A DNA stretch of 64,000 nt from NCBI GenBank assembly GCA_002633005.1, contig NMRA01000319.1, forward strand, positions 353,546 to 417,545, given 5' to 3'. Within the stretch, counting starts at the first letter, position 1, and every line of letters starts with the position of its first letter. Origin of the DNA: Phoronis australis (Eukaryota > Phoronida > Phoronidae). The translations under genes were made by a program, and so were the position numbers. This document shows, piece by piece, positions 1 to 12,000 of the stretch. Under the pieces are notes generated by a model. That model was given only the letters and a program-made list of their open reading frames with translations. It made no database searches and was not told the DNA's origin.

Positions 1-71
1 GTATTACGACCGTGAGGATGGAAGTCGTAGTCGTCGATCGGCAATAGAGAGTGCTGCTGCAGCTGCCACAG
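1..71 (+). CDS. CFAP54: CFAP54 exon 1 of the window (5' incomplete)
   Basis: The exon is cut by the window edge. The first base completes a codon, residues 1-23 follow, then one base of residue 24 before a GTAATG donor. It encodes an arginine/serine stretch followed by an alanine run (IESAAAAAT). A perfect hairpin starts eight bases into the intron. Confidence 0.72.
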
Positions 72-3000
72 GTAATGATCATACTATGATGTCACTATGA
101 CATCATAGTATGATGTCATTGTTCAAAATGGGGTACCAGGTGCTCCTTTGAATTGTAGTGAAGGATGAACAATTTCCCTTTTATGCAAAGTGTCCTTTTT
201 TACTGCATAAAATATGCCACCCTGTGCAGAGGAAAGATTTCTTCTGTATATGCCTAGGTGGCAGTTAGAAGCATTTCATCCCATGTAACCAGTTGCTACT
301 TTTGTGCAACATAATATGTCTTGCGGAGGCATATGTAGACAAAATGCACAGTCTTGGATGATTGTCTCGCACTTGTTATATGATTGTGCAGAACAGAGCT
401 CATGTACATTTTTCACAATCTCACCCTCCATGTAGGTGCCCCTCCTCCTCCGCTGTTCCCGGAGCCCGTAGAGTTGCCGGACACCCCTCGTACGTACACG
501 TCAGATGACGAAGAGACACACGGCAAGGAGAGCGCAGAGGCAGACATCATTAACACTAGAGCTACGATCCTGGCACTGAAAAAAACCTTTGACTTCTTCA
601 AGAGAGCCATTGTAAGTTGTAGCTGTATTAAAATGAAGTAACAATTTGACATTTGGGGCTCCGCTATTCATAATTTACATGGGCAATGAAATAATTTTCT
701 CACTCAACCAGGACCATAAACCCTTTAAGTAGTGTCTAGTTTAACAGTCCTGGTAGGACAGTTGTGAGTACAGGTCTCTCAAAGAACTGCTTTCACTGAC
801 CTTGTATGTCTGTTGCAAAAGGCCTATTGTGTGTGGTGACACCGATGATTTGCAACAATCTGCAAAATTCTAAGCCACTATACCGATTGCTTACCTCCTC
901 CAACCCCAAGATGGATACGTTGTACAATGTGCTGTGTATAACAGGACTTGCTGTCTTAACAATAGTAACATGTGGAATGAATTGGGAGATACCCAGTGTT
1001 GAGCTGAAGCTTGTTTACACTAGGCTCCTAATGAAGAGAGTTCTGTTGGTACTTACAGAGATCTTTTTGAAAAAGTGCTTGCAATAGGCTTTGCGTTTGC
1101 ATTAAAAGCAAAACTTCCTTTAAGAGATACGAGATTACAGACAATTTACACCAGGCTGAAAAGTTAGAGATGTGACTCCAGGTTTTATCGACGCCATCTG
1201 GAGATGAAGAAGTTGTGAATTTAATATTGGATGCTCTTGCGACTAGTTCATCCTGTCTCATCTGCTTGTCATTTGTGAAAAGTACATCAGCCAATTATTT
1301 TAAAGGCTACTTTTCATTCTTCTGTAATGGTTATTAAACAAAGTCCTGAGGCTGTGAATTCTGTTGTTCCCTTCAAATTTATATTGCTTGGTTCTTTTTT
1401 AGGTACTGGCACATCGTGGCACACATTGGAACTTGCTGCAGAATGCGAGCCGGGCGCTGTGGAACTGCGCTCATACTGCCCTCTTGAGGGCGTTCACCTC
1501 TGGGGGCCAGGACAATGGCCTGATCACGACGGAGGCGCTGCGATCACTGGTTTGGAGTCCTCTGTACACTGCTGCCGACTGTCTTCTCGACATGATGGTT
1601 CAACTCCAGGATGACATTGAGACTCGTGCTGCAAAGGTGAGTGGTTTAATCTTCACACAATCATTCTCTATTTGGTAGAAGAAGGTAGCGTGGTTGTCAA
1701 TAACTTGAACCATTTGTATTAAATTTCATGCTTGGAGGGTTACTGTATTGTTTTTCTTTTTAACAATGTTCTCTTTGTCATTATTGTCATGATTACGTAT
1801 GCCTTTATAGGACAATGTTCAGCTTTTGTGTGTAACATTCAACTATGAGTTATTTATTTCTGACCTATGAAAATTAAATATTCCATTTATTAAAATGCTG
1901 GGGAATTTTTTCTGTAGGCCACATGAAGGATGATATTTGCATTTTACTTAGTTTCAACTATCTTTAAGACAGAGGAATGCTCAGTCACTGCTTATCCTCC
2001 GTCTGTAAAGCAGGCAATTTTGGGGAAGACACTTCCAGCTGAGTTTCTGATAGTTGAAAGACGTGTGTCCAGGCACACAAGTCATTCACAAATTAGATTA
2101 AATAAAATGTAATAACTTTCTTTGCAACCCATCAGAATTAAAAAGGGAAATATTAAAATTATTAAAGACACTCACTGAACTACTCGGAAGAATGTTGACC
2201 GACTGAGGGGAAGTGATTGTGGGTCTGTTTCATTTAAAAAATGACTGAAGTTTCATTTTTGACACATAAGTTTGCTCTATGAGTCATTCATAGGAAAGAA
2301 AATATGGAGTATTGATCATGAATTTATTTATTGGCATTTAAAATGTTTGCAAAATTTCATTTTTGATCCATCAGTCATCCCTGGGAAACTGAAAAGCAAG
2401 CAGTGTGTCAAAAGATGAAGCTGTGCAGCAGACTGGTCATTGTGTGGTATTCATTGGTCCGTTTCACAAAAAATGTGTCTCAAGTCAGAAATTTGGTCTG
2501 CTCCCCACAACCATTTCTGAGAATAATTAAATCTCACTTGAGAAATGTACAAAATCTCTGACAATTACAAGTTGCCAGGATAATTTGCATAAATTATTTC
2601 TATGGCGTGATGCACTCATAATAACATGGCTGAACCTTTATTCAGAAATTCTTAAGTGGGAGCGTAAGACCAAATTTCTGAATCAAGTCTTAAAAGTCAC
2701 TTTTCATGATAATGACCCCGTGAATTTGGCATGATTCCAAGTTTACAATTATGGATACAGAAACATCGTGTTGTTTTATCCTCGGTTCTCCATTTCGTGT
2801 CACATTAGAATAAAAAGCAGACCTCAACACAGAAGCAGCCATTCTCGTGGGTTGATGACTCCTCTACCGACAAGGGTGGGGCCAGCCTTCGATTTGAGGT
2901 GACGTTGGACAACAGTACTTACTTGGACCTTCGCTGGCTCAAGAGGATCGTGCTGCGTACAATGGAGGTGCTGTTCTATGAGAGCAAGTGGGAGAAATTA

Positions 3001-6000
3001 GTTGATCTAGCTCTGAGGTTCAACGCATTAACTAAGTAAGCATCGCTCATGTCAGTTCTGTGTTTACTATAAAAATTCTTTAATTTGGGACAAAGTTAAT
3101 TGCTAAAGTTGTATTTCTATTTTACAGAGGCTTACCAGATTGCTGCAAATGCTAAAAGCAAAGTTAATTGTCCTGAAAAGTTTTTTTGTTGAGAAATTTT
3201 AACAAAATGAAATTTCATGTGTCGGCCATATTGTGTCCCAAACTGAAGATTTTTTTACCTTAGTTTTTGATCACATGTTTATGGTACACTCATGGCACCG
3301 TATATTGCAGCTCATGCACCCTGGGTCAATGGCTGACCAAAGTTGCTTTACTTGAGTCAAGGGTTTCATAAAAACGTGATTACGTGATCAATCTATCAAG
3401 TTTACTGATCAGAAGTTAAATGTGATTTTTTAAAAAACACCAGCGTGTTTACATTGGCACAATGTTTCAGTCAGTCAGTTCTTCAGCCACGTTACAGCGT
3501 TTTTAGAAGAACAAGCACGGATGTATGCTTCACTCATGGAACCGTATTTGGTAGCTCAGGCACTTTGTGTTGACGACAGACATGTGGAAAAAGAAAATCG
3601 TCATCTGTCAAATCCTATGTGAATGTGGAGAATCATGCATTGGTATACATTAATTATTACACCAGCACCTTCAAAGTGGTTTTAGGAAGACTTTACTGAC
3701 TTGCTTGCCATTTCCTTTCAGTGACCGCTACATCGAGCAAGTCACCCCCCTGCTTGTGCAAGCTCAACGCAAGATCAATGAGTACCTGGTGGAGGCCGGG
3801 GGTGGCACTCGCCTGCCTCAGCCTCACCTTGATAGGATCATTGCCAACTATGGTGGGGTCATCACCAGTAAACAATACCTGAAGCTGCAGCTGCTGTTGG
3901 ATTTGAAGCCTGAGGAACTACCCCCTGTGGAGCTGGGGGCGCACATTGATCCGGAGGGACACAACGTGTACAAGGGTGGGTATTAAATACAAACAGACTG
4001 TTAGTGTACAAATTTATCTTTTAGTCACATCACGTGACCTTTATTTGATGCTTTCTGTGTAGTCTCTTCAATCTATATACTAGTCTTTCAGTAGGCTTTG
4101 ACATAAATTAATCATATACATGAAATGAGACAAATTTGTACTCTGAGACTTGTTTGCTACATAAACAAAGATTGGTAATAGTCGGATTCGTCTTACCCAC
4201 ATTTTGAGACCAGTTTGATGTCCGTTATTCTGTGGGGAAAGCTGGTCCTCAAAATGTGACTAGTCGCGATAAAGTTATAATAAATTATTTAGCATATAAA
4301 TAATAGACATTTTGTTATTGACAGGATAGCCAGTCTGATCTGAATTTAATGATGTTCATTTAAGTTGAACATTCGTAAGGTTTGTGATCGCGTCGTCCTG
4401 AACCTGTCTGAATCTCTTGGACTGGCTTTCACGACACTTTGAAGCTTGCAGACATTATATAGCTATGCACATAGTCGACTGAAAGATTCTTACTCGGTTG
4501 AATCTCTGTTACAGGATTTGATGACGCCATCAAGCGCGTCAGTGTTCCTCTGGACGTTGTAACCAGCCTGAGCACAATGCGTGAAGCGCTGGAGAAGACG
4601 CACTATACGTCACGTGCTCTTCAGCACTGCAGGAAACTGTTAGTGTTGTACCTGGCGGGCAGACAGAATGGTGAGACACATCATGTGACATCTCATGAAA
4701 AATACTTTGTGAGAATGTTCTCATATTTTGTTAAAATTTGGGAATTATATTTTTTAATTGTAAAAGTTACATGACAGACAGTCTTGGATCAAATGTCCAC
4801 ATCTGCTGGAAGGCTGACGGTGGAGTAAACTTCATTTTGACAAAGCAAGGCTAAAAATTTACTCAGAGTATACAGCTAATGCATGTTAAAGAGCAATTCA
4901 TGGGCATAACATATTTATTTATTATTTTAATAAAATTATATATGTTCTAAAGATAACGTTATTAAAGGGGGTTTGACGCAGTTTCAATTTATCGTTGAAT
5001 TATAAAAAAATTCTTATTTTGTATTTTAGTCTGCCTACTACCAATATGCACGAAATCTGAGGATAACCTTCTGTTACAGCCACCTAAACAGAGGCACCTT
5101 TGGCAAAATATTTGAAATTTGCTCGGTTTGCCAAAAAGTCGCCTCTAATTAAACTAATCAAAATCTTTTTGAAAAAGGAATAATTTTGTTGCCTGTAATC
5201 AGTTTTATGTTTTCACTGCTTTGATTACATTTCTCTTATGACGATATAAGGAAATAGCTTTTCTTGGTTTTGATTTCGTAGAATTTAGCGTTTTGGCTTT
5301 CACTTTCTGAATACCTTAGTTTGGCGCGCATTTGTCGTGAATTAAGTTACAATGAAGTAGGGGTTACTGACCTAATTTTAGCTACGTTAGTTCAAACGGC
5401 CGTAGATGTTAAGAAAATGCCCCAATTGTGGTGATCGAGATTGCTGACTGCCATATCACTAGATGGCGATTAAATGTTTTGCTGTTGGGTTTGCTGCAGT
5501 GAATAACCTAAAACGAGTAGTATTCAGATTTACCGTTTTGCCTCAGTCATGTTTACTCTTTAATTTGCTTATGCCTAAACTCATGAAAAATCTATAAATT
5601 ATTTAGATGAAGCAACGTTTATAAGGTAAGTATTGTGTAGTAACAATGTTGAGATCAAAGAAACTACATTGCCATGTCATGTACCTTCAAACTTTTTTTA
5701 CTGCCTTTCAGACTCAAGTGGCGCGACCGACTCCGAGTTCTTCGCTGGGGGTCTCTCCAAGGTAGACTTTCGCACCACTACGGCACGTCCGCAGTCGCCA
5801 ATGCCCGCCAGCCTGGTCAAGGAAGAGTTCAAGCACATGGACGATGTCCAAGCCACTCCCATACCCAGAGGTCAACTGGGGGTCGTGTTGACCGCTTATG
5901 ACAAAACTATTGGTATTGAATGATTTTGATTATTTGGGTTGATAGTCTTTATCTAGCAAATTTACTCATGTTTGCAAAATTATGTGATGTCAGTCTTTGG

Positions 6001-9000
6001 TTTTCACTTCTCCATTTTGCTTTTTGTCTGATTATTAAGGGTTTATTGGGTTGCCTATTAATTTTTAAATGAAAAGTTCTTCAATTTCAGAATGGAACTG
6101 TGTGTGTGTGGTACAATATTTGTTAAGTTTAAAGACCCTACATAACGGCCAAATGACTTTTGAACATGTTAAATATCTGTATCATTGATCGAAACAAACA
6201 TATCATCCCTCCCTTTACTCCTGGCATTAGCTAATTACGCCAATTACTATCGTACGACCCCATCATGAACCCCATTTAGCGCCGAAAAAAAACTTTAGGT
6301 GGCGCTCGTTCTAATCGACGCAAATGACGTCATCGTTGATACCCAATACCTATCGAACAGTCCGTTGCCACAGGAAGCTTACCTTACGGTGTCTGGTGCA
6401 TATTTCAAGTCACAGATTTTCAAAATTACAACTGTTAGAGACAACCAAGCTCAAATACTATACGACACTTATCTCGACACTTCCACGTGCATATAATATC
6501 CTACAACTCACTGTCCCTTGATAGTTTAGCGTCGCCAAAGACAGTAGCGCGTTCTCGGTGGGGACCACTTACTCAGTNNNNNNNNNNNNNNNNNNNNNNN
6601 NNNNNNNNNNNNNNNNNNNNNNNNNNNNNNNNNNNNNNNNNNNNNNNNNNNNNNNNNNNNNNNNNNNNNNNNNNNNNNNNNNNNNNNNNNNNNNNNNNNN
6701 NNNNNNNNNNNNNNNNNNNNNNNNNNNNNNNNNNNNNNNNNNNNNNNNNNNNNNNNNNNNNNNNNNNNNNNNNNNNNNNNNNNNNNNNNNNNNNNNNNNN
6801 NNNNNNNNNNNNNNNNNNNNNNNNNNNNNNNNNNNNNNNNNNNNNNNNNNNNNNNNNNNNNNNNNNNNNNNNNNNNNNNNNNNNNNNNNNNNNNNNNNNN
6901 NNNNNNNNNNNNNNNNNNNNNNNNNNNNNNNNNNNNNNNNNNNNNNNNNNNNNNNNNNNNNNNNNNNNNNNNNNNNNNNNNNNNNNNNNNNNNNNNNNNN
7001 NNNNNNNNNNNNNNNNNNNNNNNNNNNNNNNNNNNNNNNNNNNNNNNNNNNNNNNNNNNNNNNNNNNNNNNNNNNNNNNNNNNNNNNNNNNNNNNNNNNN
7101 NNNNNNNNNNNNNNNNNNNNNNNNNNNNNNNNNNNNNNNNNNNNNNNNNNNNNNNNNNNNNNNNNNNNNNNNNNNNNNNNNNNNNNNNNNNNNNNNNNNN
7201 NNNNNNNNNNNNNNNNNNNNNNNNNNNNNNNNNNNNNNNNNNNNNNNNNNNNNNNNNNNNNNNNNNNNNNNNNNNNNNNNNNNNNNNNNNNNNNNNNNNN
7301 NNNNNNNNNNNNNNNNNNNNNNNNNNNNNNNNNNNNNNNNNNNNNNNNNNNNNNNNNNNNNNNNNNNNNNNNNNNNNNNNNNNNNNNNNNNNNNNNNNNN
7401 NNNNNNNNNNNNNNNNNNNNTTGCATTATCAGTCGACATTGATGCCTAACGTCGGCGATGTTTCTAATTGGTGACGTTCCTTGAGCAAAACTACTTTGTT
7501 TTTTACTGTCCCAGCAGCCGATCAGGTGCTCACTACAGGTTGTGGTTAGCGCGGTAATGTGTTGCTCGTTCTCAACGATGATGTCAATAGGCCAGTCTAC
7601 TGTGATTCGTCGAGAGAATAAAAGGGGTTTCTGATGGGGGCACATAATATGGGGGGCTCAAAATGCGTCGTAATTAGTTAGTGGTTGTGTGGAATAAAAC
7701 GAAACAAAGATATGTTGCACAAAAGTACATGTATTTAACATATCTAAAAGGCAGTTGGCTCATTTTATAGGGACTTTAAGGCTAAGTTAAAATACGTGAA
7801 CTACACCCTATCAAATAAAAATGACTCGTGTGGTGCCACCTTTTGGGTTTATTTGCAGAGATGCTACTGGCTCGTAACCAGAAAGGCTTGGCTGCCCAAG
7901 CTATGCATGAGTTGGGAAACCTTCACTACCATGATGGAAACTCCAGGTGAATTTGAGAGACAGAGTGTTAATGTGTTACTGAAAGTTTTAAGAAACACCA
8001 CCAGAGATTCTCATTGCCATGCAGATAGTTTGCATATAAGCAAGAATTAATTCCAGGCTTAATACTGATGTCATTGATAACAATAATTGCCGATAGCTGT
8101 TAATACATGCAGGTCTCTTCAACCTGCCAAACACTAAACTGGTTTGTTGGATTGGGCATGTGAATTGTATAATTCAATCACAGTATGTTACACTTTATCA
8201 TGAAACAGACATAGAGACGTTCTGCTCAGTTGAGGAAAATGCTGAAGTTGGTCTTCCTGAATGTTTTAAATCCATTGTACCTTTGATGTACATTTTACAT
8301 ATACATGAAGTGGTTTGTGGAGAGAGTTTTTTCTAGGGATTAGTTGTTGCACTGATCTGGTGCATGACTAATGTAAAACTATTTCTATCAGAATATTCAT
8401 TAAATTTGATATGTGTAGTCACTTAAACTACCCTGAATATTCTCACCAGAGCTGCTTACAACTGGTGGTGTGAGTCGTTGGATCTCATCCTGAACACGAA
8501 GGATGCCCTGTCAAACTGGAGGAAGGCCCTGACGTCGCACGATATCAGCGCACAACTGCTTAATGCCTGTGGACTGTGGGGATGTATTCTAGGCGGAGTG
8601 CTGACATCAAACATTGCTCAGTATGCACAACTAGTTACCACAAAGCTCCTGGATGGCTTTCTGTTATTCCATACAATAAAAAAGTGTAATTTGTTAGAGA
8701 CTCACCAGCATTTTGGATGACGAACACTTAAGATTACCCTTGTTAATCATTCATTGCACTATTTGACAGACCTGGCTGGCAGTGTGGACCATTAAAAGAT
8801 ACACATCAAAAAGCATTGGACATTGGTTGAGGCAGTTTATAGTTGTCATAGAGATGATAATGCAGAATTAAAGAAAAACAAATAATTTCTTGTTAAAACT
8901 TAGAAATTAAAGATCTGAGATATGTTCTATTAATTTATAGTCTTAATGTAGTGTAATGTGGAAAAAAATAACTTGATATGGAAATGTACAGTTGTACAAT

Positions 9001-12000
9001 TTTCCTCTAAGGTACATCATAACCTCTGACCTCGGCCTCAGGATGGAATGCAGCTTCCTGAGTGGTTACTTCTTCAAGGCGCTGTTCCGTTCATCTCTCC
9101 CCCACCCCACCTCTGACAGAGATTACGCTCTCTATGACATCGGTGAAGGCTGCGAGGTGGCAAATCTTGTGCCGGGCATCGACTTACTTTCAGAAAGGTT
9201 GTTGAAACTTCTTACGAGTAAATTTCAGCATTTAAATTCCTAACTAATTTTAATTGTTTTTCATATAACCGAAATGTGCTTTGTAGTTCATGATGTTCAA
9301 GTCTGTCACTTGTGACTGTGTAACATTGCAAAAAAAGTGAAATCTGGCAAGACCGCATAAAATCACGCCAGACCATACTTTTCACTCGAGACCGTTACAA
9401 GTGTATGCTGACAAAATGGCTGCCTCTAGCATGATCGCTTTGTGAGGTTGGAATGTTGAATTACTATGTGATGGAATTCATAAGAACAGAGTGCAGTTTG
9501 TCTGATGTCTTTTGTAGTGCATCAGACATGCACAGCCCACGTGGTTGGACCCATTGCACAAAACAAATGAAGTTTTATGTAATTCATAAGTTTTTGTATA
9601 GATTTCACTATTTCAGTTACATTAGTGAAGAATTTTTGCCGCAAATGTATTCTAATGTCTCAGGTCTACGGAATGCAGCCCTGAGACATATTTTATGAAA
9701 AATGATTTAAAACTTATTTGGTCTAACTTGCACTCCACACAACTATTTTGAAAAATAATTAAAGCTTGCTGGTTCAAAAGTTTAAAGTCTCTGAGTACGC
9801 TCACATAACAGCTAATTACCAATATAATTTTTACAAATTATTTATGGACCGTGATGCGATAACCTTATAATTACACTGCCAAACCTTTATCAGCACTTTG
9901 GAAGTGTAAGACCAAATTTCTGTCTTAAGTCACTTTTATGAAATAGACCCTGCTTATTCTGCAGCTAACAAAGTGGAACATCTTACTAGAAGAAGACATG
10001 ATCCATTGGTAATTTTCATGATTTTGGATTGGAATCTTGTTCTGTGTATCACTTTTGTATGATACTCATAAAAATTATTGTTTTATCAGGTGACTGGAAT
10101 TATTTAAGAAACAAGTTATGCAAATTCATATTTTATATAATAATGATGATGATAGTGAATGGAACGGATAATCATGAGTGGAATTATGCTAAAACTCATC
10201 GGCTGATTTTGACAGATTCCATTCATTTCAGATTTCGAGCAGACGGACGCAGGATTGTGGCCGCTCTCCGTTGGGTGACCGAAGCGTTAGCTAGAGGCAG
10301 GCATAATCTGTTTGTAAGTATTGAATTAATCACTTGCTCATGTAGTAATGTTTATCCACTTTAACCTTTGACCCCTGGTGATGTTGCAAGCAGTTGGAGG
10401 TAACTATGTACTTGAAGAGCATCGTTATGTCATAGCAATTAGTTCTTATTATGTATCGACAGAATTACACTTTCTTCTCGAATGTAATTTATATTCTGAT
10501 CTACAAGTGCTGTTCTTACCAAGATAGGATTAAGTGGACATTAAGAGAGTGTTCAGAAATTTTTTACAGACTCATGATATAACTGTCCTGAGAAAAGTTG
10601 CTCGATATTTAATTAATGCGGAGAAACGTGAAAATGAGTTCCTTGATATGAACTAATTTAGATTTGAACAATCTTGTACTCTCTATGTATTATATATTTT
10701 TAATGTGGGCCGGAGACCTTTTACATGAAATAAACCTACTATATCATTTTGAAAACATATTTTATGTAGATGAAATAATTATTTGGGTTATTGACTTAAG
10801 GACGGTTATACAATTGTTTGTGTTTCCTTTTCCCTTGTCCTGTGTCATTTGTTGCTAGCTTCTCTGGTTACATGAAATATTTTCATTTAAGAAACAAGTT
10901 ATGCAAATTCATATTTTATATAATAATAATAATGATAGTGAATGGAACGGATAGTTTGTAGTTTCCATTTCTATTACATAAGGAGCTTCCATCAAACAAA
11001 CTGACCCATCTCAGTCCACGGGCTGTGAACACTGCATTATTGTAGATCAAGTGTACATTAGATATTCCATCAAATCATGGATTGCTAACTAAGTTTGTTG
11101 TTTCCTCGCCACAGGTTCTACCACTCCTCACGCTCTATCAGTACTTCACCACGTTTGTATGTCGAGACCTCCAACGCACTGTCGATGGACGCATACTCAA
11201 GGTATATGGAATTCTGTTATCAGTCTTGCATCAAATAAGTACACAAACAGCCATTGCCTCATTTGTATTTTATAAAATGTATTACATCAATTACATTCGT
11301 TGACAAAATCATAAGTTATCTCCCTTTGGTGTAACGAGCATTGAATTTCCTCAATATGACTGTGTTGCTTAGGCCATTGTGTTATAGGCAATTACTGAAT
11401 GTTTTCAGGCCTTGCCCTAGCCTGCTAATTTGATTACTTAGTAAACCAACTACCACTCTCTTGACCGTGGTGGTTGATAACTGATGGATAATGTGTTGGT
11501 TCTGAAAAGGCTAAGTGCTTTTTCTTAACATTTGCATAATTCTTCATAGCGTGGTTTTGTCACGCACCCTAGTGAGCAACTTTACATCTTGAAACAGTTT
11601 TTGGGGCCTCAATAACACCTGTCCATTGATCTCGGTACTTAAAAGTTATATTTGCAATTTGCTTGCTCCTAACTATGCTATTATATAGCAGGAACGAAAC
11701 GACAATGCTGTTTGAACATCATCTGTGCTAAACAAAGTGCAGTTGTATTCACTGACAACTTGTAAATGTAAAAACAATTAATTCTGCAATTAGGTTACCT
11801 TTGCTCTAATGACGTACCTAGGGGTCTCAAATAACCCGCATCATGCTGTGTTATTCCCCAACACCACATCATGATACTTACTGGTCACAGTTGAGTCATT
11901 TGCGACACTAAACTCGTTCTTAAAATCATTTGGAAATTTTCAACCTACTTCATATTCACGTCGTCTGTACATGTTGTATTTCTAATTTTACCAAGCAATC

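Noticed and set aside
6487-7645. Very long open frames on both strands across the gap
   Set aside because: They consist almost entirely of unknown residues from the N run, so the length is an artefact.
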